5,308 nt of DNA from Candidatus Omnitrophota bacterium (lineage in GTDB: Bacteria > Omnitrophota > Gorgyraeia > Gygaellales > Profunditerraquicolaceae). Numbering within the stretch: position 1 is the stretch's first letter; each line of letters starts with the position of its first letter. Under the pieces are notes generated by a model. The model made no database searches and had not been told where the DNA came from. It was given only the letters and a program-made list of their open reading frames with translations. The DNA is taken from assembly GCA_016931435.1 (NCBI GenBank), contig JAFGET010000064.1, positions 1 through 5,308 of the forward strand. The letters run 5' to 3'. Both the position numbers and the translations under genes were made by a program. Shown in pieces: positions 1 through 5,308 of this stretch.

Positions 1-239
1 AGGGCGAAAAATTAGATCAGAGCTGGGTAGGCCGCACTGTCGATCAAGGCTTCATTTCCGATTTAGAAAAGGTATCTGGAGTGGATCTTTGCGGTGAAAT
101 GGGGGAGTTCCACAGTTTTGTCTATGACGGCCCGATATTTTCAAAAAAGATAAATATTGTCAAAACCGAGAAGTTACTCATCAAGGGGTACTGGTTTTTG
201 GACCTCAAGGAGTACACATTCGAAAAGAAAGGGGAATAG
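1..239 (+). CDS. DUF71/COG2102 ATP-binding protein (Dph6-like fold, B12-salvage type), C-terminal part
   Basis: The frame starting at base 3 is open for 78 residues and ends at TAG 237-239; the start lies upstream of the window. The visible tail holds the family's hallmark block CGEMGEFHSFVYDGPIF (visible residues 30-46), preceded by a WVGR segment (residues 8-11). DUF71 proteins are adenylating/amidating enzymes; the archaeal and eukaryotic members (Dph6) make diphthamide, which bacteria lack. From memory of published comparative genomics of the family, the form with His after GEF marks the subgroup tied to vitamin B12 salvage, whereas Dph6 has Glu there; this protein has GEFH. The next gene, two bases downstream, is a BtuB-like receptor, which fits a corrinoid role. 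Family assignment is fairly firm; the exact reaction and substrate are inferred and not established for the subgroup. The ATP-binding N-terminal half cannot be seen. Confidence 0.82.
   Translation, partial: GEKLDQSWVGRTVDQGFISDLEKVSGVDLCGEMGEFHSFVYDGPIFSKKINIVKTEKLLIKGYWFLDLKEYTFEKKGE
229..235 (+). promoter_or_regulatory. Ribosome binding site of the BtuB-like gene
   Basis: AAGGGGA lies 6 bases before ATG 242, inside the last codons of the upstream DUF71 gene. The position supports this ATG as the start and suggests that the two genes are translated from one message. Confidence 0.65.
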
Positions 240-241
240 CG

Positions 242-2140
242 ATGCGCGTTAAGATCGATTTCTTACTGGTGTTTTTATCATTGTTTATTTGTAATTGTTT
301 TGCTGATGAGGTGGCCCTTGAGAGGATAGTAGTTACGCCTTCCAGGACACAAGAAAACATCAAGGGGACGACATCCGCGGTTACTGTTTATACCCGCTCT
401 GATATTGAGAATGCTAAGGCAGACAGCGCAAAAGAATTTTTAAAAGGCACTGTCGGGTTAGATATAGTCCAGACGGGAAGTTACGGCAGCCCTGTTTCTG
501 TTTTTTTAAGAGGCACAAACTCCGGGCACTTACAGGTGATGATTGACAATGTCAGGGTATATGATCCTATTGCTACCAATGCATCCTTTAATTTCGCGAA
601 TCTTACATTAGATAATATTGAACGCGTAGAGGTAGTAAGAGGGCCTCAGAGCGTATTGTATGGCTCTGATGCTATCGGAGGCGCGATCAATATCATCACA
701 AAAAAGGGGAAAGGTGAGCCTGTCGCGAACATTTTGCTGCAAGGCGGTTCTTATGATTCCCATAAAGAATATTTGGATTCAAGCGGCCGCTTGGGAAACT
801 TGGCTTATGCGTTTACTTTATCGCATTTTGAAAGCCTCGGGATATCAAAATTCAAAGGCACTTCAGAACGCGACCCCTACCAGAATAACAGCGCTTCTTT
901 AAGACTAGATTATGATTTAAATTCAGAAAACAGCGTTGGTTTTACATCACGCTTTACCGAAGGTATTTATGAATATGATAATTCGGTAGGGCTTAAAGAT
1001 GACCCTGATATGCAGGCCGAACAAGAGCAATTCTTGATAAGCCAATATTTTGAGAACAAAATCAGCGATGTTTGGCAGCAGAGATTGCAATTTTCTTTTA
1101 TGCGTAACTATCGTCAGGATTCAAATGACAAAGACCCGGCTTACCCTGATGATTACTTAAGAAATTGGTATATAGGAGAAAATCAACAATTAGATTGGCA
1201 GCACACTTTAAGGATTTCCGATTTCGATACAGTCGTTGCCGGTTTTGATTGGCAGAGAGAAAAGGGTAATTATTATTACTATACCGAATACTCGTTTGGT
1301 TCTTCACAGACGCATTTTCCGAAGGCCATCTCAAGGACAAAAGGGTGTTATTTAGAGAATATGTTTAATTTAGACGATATATTTCGCTTAAATACGGGTT
1401 TAAGAATTGACGATCATTCAAGCGCGGGTACACACGAAACATATAAATTTGATACCAGTTATCTTTTTAATAGTGGCACTAAAATCAAGGGCGGGTGGGG
1501 GACTGCCTATAAGGCTCCGACTCTATATCAACTGCATGCGTTGCCTGACCCCTGGTTTGGGGGAGGTAATGTCGATCTTAAGCCTGAGGAAAGCCAGACT
1601 TATGAGGCGGGTTTTGAGCAAAATCTATTCCAAGATAGAATTCAATTAAGTTCAGTTTATTTCCACACGCAGATTAAAAATCTTATTGATGCAAAATATA
1701 ATGCGGCGACTTGGTTTACTGATGCGTATTCTAACATCGGTAAAGCGCGTATTTTTGGTTACGAAACTACCCTTACCTTCAAGCCATATAAAGGAATGGG
1801 CTTCGATTTAGGCTATACCTGGCAAGACACAGAAGATAAATCAAACGGTGACGAATTATTGCGTAGGCCGAAGAATAAATATTTCGCTATCTTCAATTAT
1901 GCCCCAAACGGAAAGATAGATTTTGGAATAAAGGCAATGCGCTCGGGCCACAGGAACGATTCCAGTAATAGGTTGATGAAGGCATATACCAGGGTTGATC
2001 TTACGAGTAATTATAAGCTGAATTCAAGCGCAGAGGCATTTTTAAAAATTGAAAATTTGACCGATGAGATTTATGAAGAAGTTAAAAATTACGCGCAGCC
2101 GGGGCGTAGTTATACTATCGGCTTAAAGGCAAGTTTTTAA
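242..2140 (+). CDS. btuB: BtuB-like TonB-dependent outer-membrane receptor (probable cobalamin/corrinoid transporter)
   Basis: This 632-residue outer-membrane receptor is close to E. coli BtuB in length (about 614). Residues 1-21 form a signal peptide (basic MRVK, hydrophobic core, likely cleavage after CFA-21). A TonB box follows at about 27-35 (ERIVVTPSR, compare DTLVVTANR in BtuB). The plug domain spans roughly 40-155 and includes RGTNSGH (90-96; BtuB has RGTNASH) and the diagnostic RVEVVRGPQSVLYGSDAIGG (128-147). Residues from about 160 to the end are aromatic-rich alternating strands of the beta barrel, finishing in the terminal Phe typical of outer-membrane proteins. The gene starts two bases after the DUF71 stop and precedes a tonB-like gene, so a corrinoid uptake operon is likely. 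The substrate is inferred from plug similarity and context; a siderophore or other TonB substrate is not excluded. Its stop codon abuts a copy of a dispersed repeat. By eye the gene is more A/T-rich than the thioredoxin and pta genes. Confidence 0.88.
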   Translation: MRVKIDFLLVFLSLFICNCFADEVALERIVVTPSRTQENIKGTTSAVTVYTRSDIENAKADSAKEFLKGTVGLDIVQTGSYGSPVSVFLRGTNSGHLQVMIDNVRVYDPIATNASFNFANLTLDNIERVEVVRGPQSVLYGSDAIGGAINIITKKGKGEPVANILLQGGSYDSHKEYLDSSGRLGNLAYAFTLSHFESLGISKFKGTSERDPYQNNSASLRLDYDLNSENSVGFTSRFTEGIYEYDNSVGLKDDPDMQAEQEQFLISQYFENKISDVWQQRLQFSFMRNYRQDSNDKDPAYPDDYLRNWYIGENQQLDWQHTLRISDFDTVVAGFDWQREKGNYYYYTEYSFGSSQTHFPKAISRTKGCYLENMFNLDDIFRLNTGLRIDDHSSAGTHETYKFDTSYLFNSGTKIKGGWGTAYKAPTLYQLHALPDPWFGGGNVDLKPEESQTYEAGFEQNLFQDRIQLSSVYFHTQIKNLIDAKYNAATWFTDAYSNIGKARIFGYETTLTFKPYKGMGFDLGYTWQDTEDKSNGDELLRRPKNKYFAIFNYAPNGKIDFGIKAMRSGHRNDSSNRLMKAYTRVDLTSNYKLNSSAEAFLKIENLTDEIYEEVKNYAQPGRSYTIGLKASF

Positions 2141-2162
2141 AAATAGAAACGTCCCCAGTTTT
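2139..2162 (+). repeat. Dispersed repeat copy R1 (left arm flanking tonB)
   Basis: The core AAAAATAGAAACGTCCCC (2139-2156) is followed by AGTTTT. The core is an exact 18-base inverted match to 2873-2890 on the other side of the tonB gene. It shares its first bases with the last two bases of the btuB stop codon and fills most of the short btuB-tonB gap. Confidence 0.85.
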
Positions 2163-2178
2163 ATGCTAATATAACACC

Positions 2179-2865
2179 ATGCGTTCCGACAAAGTCTTTC
2201 AAATCGCGCTTTTTATATCTGTAGTCGCTCACGGGGTGATATTCCTGCAAAACCCCGAATTGAATATTTTTTCGCGCAATAATAAAGAGAAAGACACGGA
2301 GGTCAATTATATAAAGAGCCGGCAAGCCCCTTTGACGCAGACAAGGCTGGAAGTCACCAAAAAAGAGGAGCTTTCCAGGTTGACCACAAGGATAAATGCC
2401 GACAAAAAGATCCCGCCTCCTTTTATTGACGTGGATAAGGAGAATATCCGGTTAAAAAGCAAGGAAATGGCGGTCAAAAAGATCACTTTTGACAAACCGG
2501 CCCTGGCTAAGCCCGATATCATCTCTATAAAAAAGAAGATCACCCTGCCTGTTTTTGAACCGAATAAAATAAATAACCCCTCTTATATAAGTTATTACCA
2601 GATCGTGCGCGAAAAGATCCGGCGTTCGGCTTATCAGAATTACGCGCGCACCGAGACGGGCGAAGTTTATTTATCTTTTGTGATCTTCTCCGATGGCTCT
2701 TTAAAAGAGCTTAAGCTCTCCGAAGAGAAATCGGCGGCAAGCCCGTACTTAAGGGAGGTGGCCTCAAGAAGCATCAACGAGGCATCGCCTTTCCCCGCAT
2801 TCCCCGAGGAACTTGATTATCCCCAGCTTTCTTTTAATATCGTGATCTCCTTTGAGATTGAATAA
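2179..2865 (+). CDS. tonB: TonB-family energy transducer protein
   Basis: This 228-residue protein transmits proton-motive force from an ExbB/ExbD complex in the inner membrane to outer-membrane receptors. One N-terminal membrane segment (about 7-24) carries S14-VVA-H18, matching the SxxxH motif of TonB anchors. Residues 31-137 form an extended periplasmic linker with 18 Lys and 9 Pro. Residues about 138-228 are a TonB C-terminal domain: YQIVREKIRR (140-149), GEVYLSFVIFSDGSLKEL (161-178) and the SPFPAFPEELDYPQLSF stretch (203-219). ATG 2179 is the first possible start because an in-frame TAA lies at 2167-2169. No Shine-Dalgarno sequence is visible before it; the upstream gap is mostly repeat. 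The adjacent BtuB-like receptor is its obvious partner. ExbB and ExbD genes are absent here. The gene is bracketed by inverted repeats. Confidence 0.85.
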   Translation: MRSDKVFQIALFISVVAHGVIFLQNPELNIFSRNNKEKDTEVNYIKSRQAPLTQTRLEVTKKEELSRLTTRINADKKIPPPFIDVDKENIRLKSKEMAVKKITFDKPALAKPDIISIKKKITLPVFEPNKINNPSYISYYQIVREKIRRSAYQNYARTETGEVYLSFVIFSDGSLKELKLSEEKSAASPYLREVASRSINEASPFPAFPEELDYPQLSFNIVISFEIE

Positions 2866-2890
2866 AAACCCGGGGGACGTTTCTATTTTT
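2864..2890 (-). repeat. Dispersed repeat copy R2 (right arm flanking tonB, inverted)
   Basis: Read on the minus strand, this is AAAAATAGAAACGTCCCC followed by CGGGTTTTT. The first 18 bases are identical to R1. The distal end overlaps the last two bases of the tonB stop codon (TAA 2863-2865). It is also the left arm of a hairpin with R3. Confidence 0.85.
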
Positions 2891-2938
2891 CAAACTGAAA
2901 CGAGGCCATGAAAAATTAGAAGCGTCCCCCAAGTTTTT
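2872..2938 (+). terminator. Long hairpin plus T run after tonB (possible terminator)
   Basis: Bases 2872-2890 pair with 2911-2930: GGGGGACG with CGTCCCCC (2923-2930), then TTTCTA and TTTTT with the opposite arm. This gives about 19 pairs with one G-U and one bulged T (2916), around a 20-base loop (2891-2910). After AAG comes TTTTT at 2934-2938. It starts six bases after the tonB stop, so it is well placed to end that transcript. It is built from two inverted repeat copies, so termination may be incidental. Confidence 0.45.
2911..2938 (+). repeat. Dispersed repeat copy R3
   Basis: AAAAATTAGAAGCGTCCCCC is followed by AAGTTTTT. It is the same element as R1 with one inserted T, an A-to-G change in the GAAACG part and an extra C. 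It faces R2 and can pair with it. Confidence 0.8.
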
Positions 2939-2957
2939 GAAGCGTCTCCAAGTTTTT
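2939..2957 (+). repeat. Partial dispersed repeat copy R4 in tandem with R3
   Basis: GAAGCGTCTCCAAGTTTTT directly repeats the last 20 bases of R3 (2919-2938), with a C-to-T change and one C missing. The A-rich left end of the element is absent. The two copies are immediately adjacent, so they form a short tandem duplication. Confidence 0.75.
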
Positions 2958-3100
2958 CTTGCATCAGCGGTATATTTATGATATTTTATATCCCTGTTAA
3001 ATAGCTGAAAAATGCTTGTGTTACTTAAGGTTAGTGTTTTTTTGGATCGGCTATCGGCGTAATAATGAGACGGGCTGTTTTGATTTTTCTAACGAACTAC
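2958..3100. other. Gene-free leader upstream of the thioredoxin gene
   Basis: This A/T-rich stretch follows the repeat cluster and has no credible coding frame. It probably holds the trxA promoter, since a possible terminator lies just before it. I could not find a convincing -35/-10 pair, and I see no riboswitch-like or tRNA-like fold. Confidence 0.4.
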
Positions 3101-3110
3101 GAGGAGGAAG
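3101..3110 (+). promoter_or_regulatory. Strong ribosome binding site of trxA
   Basis: GAGGAGGAAG contains a full AGGAGG (3102-3107) six bases before ATG 3114. It is by far the best Shine-Dalgarno match in the window, fixes the start, and suggests high expression of the thioredoxin. Confidence 0.85.
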
Positions 3111-3113
3111 CAA

Positions 3114-3434
3114 ATGGCATTGTTGCATTTAAGCGACGCGAATTTTAAAACGGAAGTCTTGGAATCGAAGACGCCTGTCTTAGTGGATTTTTGGGCGCCT
3201 TGGTGCGGCCCATGTAAGGCGATCGCCCCGGTCTTAGAAGAGCTTGCCAGTGAGTGCGGCAGCAAGGTCAAGATCGCCAAGGTCAATGTAGAGGAAAGCC
3301 AGGAAGTCGCAACACGCTACGGGATAATGTCTATTCCCACCCTGATGTTTTTTAAAGACGGCAAGGTGATCGAGCAGATGGTGGGGGTCCAGAGCAAGCT
3401 ACAGCTTAAGCAAAAAATAGAAGAGATCGCGTAA
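3114..3434 (+). CDS. trxA: Thioredoxin
   Basis: A 106-residue cytoplasmic thiol-disulfide reductase of standard thioredoxin length, which passes electrons from thioredoxin reductase to ribonucleotide reductase and other targets. The active site WCGPC is at residues 30-34 in the context VDFWAPWCGPCK. The buried Asp25 and the cis-proline of SIPT (Pro75) are present, and the C-terminal FFKDGKVIEQMVG strand-turn is typical. No signal peptide or membrane anchor is seen. One additional Cys (Cys48) lies outside the active site. The gene stands alone, after a repeat cluster and about 250 bases from tonB, and 78 bases before the next gene. It may have its own promoter. No reductase gene is nearby. Confidence 0.96.
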   Translation: MALLHLSDANFKTEVLESKTPVLVDFWAPWCGPCKAIAPVLEELASECGSKVKIAKVNVEESQEVATRYGIMSIPTLMFFKDGKVIEQMVGVQSKLQLKQKIEEIA

Positions 3435-3490
3435 ACAGAAAATATCTTTCCCTTCTTTTTTTAAAACAATCATATCCGCCGCTCAGGCAT

Positions 3491-3508
3491 TTAAGCGTTT
3501 TCGTTTAA
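3491..3508 (+). promoter_or_regulatory. Small hairpin just before the start of the Pta regulatory-domain gene
   Basis: TTAAGCG (3491-3497) pairs with CGTTTAA (3502-3508) around a TTTT loop, giving seven pairs including one G-U. It ends four bases before ATG 3513, where a ribosome binding site would be expected, and no Shine-Dalgarno sequence is seen. It may affect translation initiation; a chance fold is possible because it is short and A/T-rich. Confidence 0.3.
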
Positions 3509-3512
3509 CCGG

Positions 3513-4604
3513 ATGAAAAAAGTATTTATTGCGGCTACTAAACAGAATGACGGCAAGACTACGGTTGCCTTAGGGATGGTGCTTAACCTGCAGGAGTCGT
3601 ATAAAAAGGTAGGATTTATTAAGCCCGTCGGCCAAAGATATCTGGAAGAAGAGGGGTTAAAGATTGACGAGGATTCACTTCTGGTCGAAGATGCGCTTAA
3701 GGCCTATGGCATAAAGTGTAAGTTAAAAGACATGAGCCCGGTGGCGGTAGAAAAGGGTTTTACAGAAAAATACATTTTAAAACCAGACCCTGGGGCGATC
3801 AGCGGCCAGATCAGGAGTTCTTTCGGCAGGGTCGCCAGCGGACAGAATCTGGTAGTCATTGAGGGGACCGGCCACGCCGGAGTGGGGTCGGTTTTTGACC
3901 ATTCCAACGCTCAGGTTGCCAGGATGCTGGGTTCTAAGGTGATCTTGGTCTCTTCGGGGGGGATCGGCAGGCCCATAGATGAGATAATGCTGGATAAGGC
4001 ATATTTTGAAAAAGCGGGCGTCAAGGTCCTGGGGGTGATAGTCAATAAAGTAATGCCAGAAAAGTTCGAGAAAATAAATGACCTGGTGCGCCGGGGTTTT
4101 CGCCGCAAAGGTATCGATGTGCTGGGAGTGATCCCTTATAAGCCTATACTTTCATATCCGACTATCCGTCAGATCGCAGAAGAGACGCGTTTTAAATTAG
4201 TCTTTAAATGCGATGACGCGGTCCTTGATAACCGTGTATCAAGGATCGTAGTGGGGGCGATGCAGCCTAAAGACGCGCGTAAATACATAGTAGACCAGAG
4301 CCTGGTCATTACCCCGGGTGACAGGGAGGACATCCTTAAACTCGCTTTAGATTCTCATAAACAAAAAAACAGGATCTCCGGTATAGTCTTGAGCGGAGAC
4401 CTTATGCCGGCCGAGGAAATAATCGATGCCTTTAAAGATGAATGCATACCGGTAATGTTATCCAGGGATGATACATATAATTGCGCTTCGAAGATCCACG
4501 ATATAAATATAAAAATAAGGCCTAAAGACACTGAGAAAATAGCGATAGTCAAACAAATAATCCGCGATTATGTCGATTTGGATTCAATATCAAAAAGGAT
4601 GTAG
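3513..4604 (+). CDS. Stand-alone BioD-like P-loop/DRTGG protein (phosphotransacetylase N-terminal domain homologue)
   Basis: A 363-residue cytoplasmic protein matching the N-terminal, non-catalytic half of long Pta enzymes such as E. coli Pta (COG0857 type). The N-terminal dethiobiotin-synthetase-like P-loop domain has NDGKTT (12-17) with the nucleotide-binding Lys15, KPVGQ (37-41), VVIEGTGH (114-121) and VIVNKV (175-180). The usual first Gly of the P-loop is not present; the segment reads AATKQNDGKTT. A DRTGG domain follows from about 215 to 335, with ITPGDRED (266-273) as its signature. In long Pta this half is thought to sense metabolites and regulate the catalytic half. ATG 3513 is the earliest start, since an in-frame TAA lies at 3492-3494. 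No clear Shine-Dalgarno is seen. The catalytic pta gene begins three bases after the stop, so the two proteins probably form one enzyme system. ATPase activity is not proven for the family. Confidence 0.85.
   Translation: MKKVFIAATKQNDGKTTVALGMVLNLQESYKKVGFIKPVGQRYLEEEGLKIDEDSLLVEDALKAYGIKCKLKDMSPVAVEKGFTEKYILKPDPGAISGQIRSSFGRVASGQNLVVIEGTGHAGVGSVFDHSNAQVARMLGSKVILVSSGGIGRPIDEIMLDKAYFEKAGVKVLGVIVNKVMPEKFEKINDLVRRGFRRKGIDVLGVIPYKPILSYPTIRQIAEETRFKLVFKCDDAVLDNRVSRIVVGAMQPKDARKYIVDQSLVITPGDREDILKLALDSHKQKNRISGIVLSGDLMPAEEIIDAFKDECIPVMLSRDDTYNCASKIHDINIKIRPKDTEKIAIVKQIIRDYVDLDSISKRM
4595..4599 (+). promoter_or_regulatory. Ribosome binding site of pta
   Basis: AAGGA lies eight bases before ATG 4608, within the final codons of the preceding gene. 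It supports this start and coupled translation of the pair. Confidence 0.6.
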
Positions 4605-4607
4605 AAA

Positions 4608-5308
4608 ATGGATATCGTCAAAAAGATCAGGATGCAGGCAAAAGCCAATCCCAGGGTTATCGCCCTTCCGGAGATAGAAGATGAACGCGTCAGGGAAGCG
4701 GCAAGAATAATCAAAGAAGAGGCAATAGCCGAAGTGATATTGCTGGGTAAGGGTAACCTGGATAAGGCAAAGCAAAAGGAATACTCCCGGATTTATTACG
4801 ACTTGCGTAAGATAAAAGGAATAACCGAGGAAGAGGCGCAAAAGGTTTTAGAAGACCCGCTTTATTACGCGGCAATAATGACGCATAAGGGGGATGCTGC
4901 CGGGTTTGTCGCCGGAGCCAGCCATACAACTCCGGATGTGGCAAGGGCAGCCATACAATGCCTGGGAGTCGACGAAGAAATAAGCGTGGCTTCAAGTTGT
5001 TTCATCATGAAAGTCCCGGATTGCCCTTACGGGGAAGAAGGTTCTTTTATCTTTGCGGACTGCGGCATTATTCCCGATCCTACCGCCAGGCAGCTGGCTT
5101 GTATCGCCGTGGCAAACGCAAAATTGGCAAGAAAGATTTTTGCGACTACTCCAAAGGTAGCGCTGTTGAGCTATTCTACAAAAGGTTCCGCAAAGGGAAG
5201 GAACATTGATAAGATCGTTGAGGCCTTAAGGTTAGCCAGGGAAATGCAGCCGGAGCTTTTGATCGACGGAGAGTTACAGGTAGATTCGGCGATAGTGCCG
5301 GAGGTAGC
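4608..5308 (+). CDS. pta: Phosphate acetyltransferase, catalytic domain (3' end beyond window)
   Basis: The frame is open from ATG 4608 to the window end, 233 complete codons, and is cut by the edge; the full short-form enzyme is usually about 330 residues. It interconverts acetyl-CoA plus phosphate with acetyl phosphate plus CoA in the cytoplasm. Visible PTA/PTB-family blocks are ALPEIEDERVREA (19-31), the GDAAGFVAGASHTTPDVARA run (95-114), FADCGIIPDPTARQLA (149-164), LLSYSTKGSAKG (186-197) and DGELQVDSAIVPE (220-232). The STKG segment (190-193) belongs to the substrate-binding region. The protein starts directly at the catalytic domain and lacks the regulatory half, which is encoded by the gene three bases upstream. 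A phosphate butyryltransferase is less likely given the Pta-type motifs. An acetate kinase gene may follow but is out of view. Confidence 0.93.
   Translation, partial: MDIVKKIRMQAKANPRVIALPEIEDERVREAARIIKEEAIAEVILLGKGNLDKAKQKEYSRIYYDLRKIKGITEEEAQKVLEDPLYYAAIMTHKGDAAGFVAGASHTTPDVARAAIQCLGVDEEISVASSCFIMKVPDCPYGEEGSFIFADCGIIPDPTARQLACIAVANAKLARKIFATTPKVALLSYSTKGSAKGRNIDKIVEALRLAREMQPELLIDGELQVDSAIVPEV

Noticed and set aside
2139..2890. The inverted repeats as ends of a complete insertion sequence
   Set aside because: The enclosed gene is tonB, not a transposase, and I see no target-site duplication outside the arms.
2959..2987. TTGCAT, 17 bases, TATTTT as a promoter for trxA
   Set aside because: Only the TTG of the -35 and four bases of the -10 match, and the area is A/T-rich enough to give many such matches.
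3045..3058. Short direct repeat TCGGC-TATCGGC upstream of trxA
   Set aside because: It is too short to separate from chance and lacks palindromic structure that would suggest an operator.
3089..3286. Minus-strand open frame of 65 codons opposite the thioredoxin start
   Set aside because: It overlaps the trxA ribosome binding site and active-site region, has no recognisable domain, and the + strand gene is unambiguous.
3432..3470. T run (3456-3462) after trxA as an intrinsic terminator
   Set aside because: The only stem before it is about four A/T-rich pairs, too weak to call a terminator.
4590..4995. Two overlapping minus-strand open frames opposite pta
   Set aside because: They have low-complexity Leu/Pro/Arg or aromatic content, no family motif, and lie entirely against a clear Pta coding frame.
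4958..5209. Plus-strand 83-codon frame inside pta
   Set aside because: It is out of frame with conserved Pta motifs and has an Arg/Gly-rich shadow composition.

Overview
The window carries six protein-coding genes, all on the + strand. Two of them are cut by the window edges. The outer-membrane receptor with a signal peptide and a TonB-like partner point to a diderm (Gram-negative-type) bacterium. Moderate GC, a stand-alone phosphotransacetylase regulatory domain and the GAAACGTCCCC-type interspersed repeats remind me of uncultivated lineages such as Omnitrophota or other PVC/deltaproteobacterial-type genomes. That placement is recollection and inference; no rRNA or other marker gene is present to prove it.

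Region 1 (1-2957) looks like a vitamin B12 (corrinoid) acquisition segment. It holds the C-terminal end of a DUF71/COG2102 ATP-binding protein of the type linked to B12 salvage. Two bases later comes a BtuB-like TonB-dependent receptor, followed by a small TonB-family energy transducer. The receptor would bring the corrinoid across the outer membrane, TonB would supply energy from the inner membrane (ExbB/ExbD are not in the window), and the DUF71 enzyme would act on it in the cytoplasm.

The tonB gene is bracketed by an exact 18-base inverted repeat (2139-2156 and 2873-2890). Two further copies of the same element lie downstream (2911-2938 and 2939-2957). Copies two and three can fold into a long hairpin followed by a T run, which may end tonB transcription. 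This four-copy repeat family is the least explained structure in the window.

Region 2 (2958-3434) has a gene-free leader and then a small, canonical thioredoxin with a WCGPC active site and a very strong ribosome binding site.

Region 3 (3435-5308) encodes phosphate acetyltransferase as two adjacent genes. A 363-residue protein corresponds to the BioD-like P-loop plus DRTGG regulatory half of long Pta enzymes. Three bases after it begins the catalytic Pta protein, cut at the window end. This pair belongs to acetyl-CoA/acetyl-phosphate metabolism; an acetate kinase gene would be a natural downstream neighbour but is not visible.

I see no RNA genes, CRISPR array, transposase gene or other complete mobile element.
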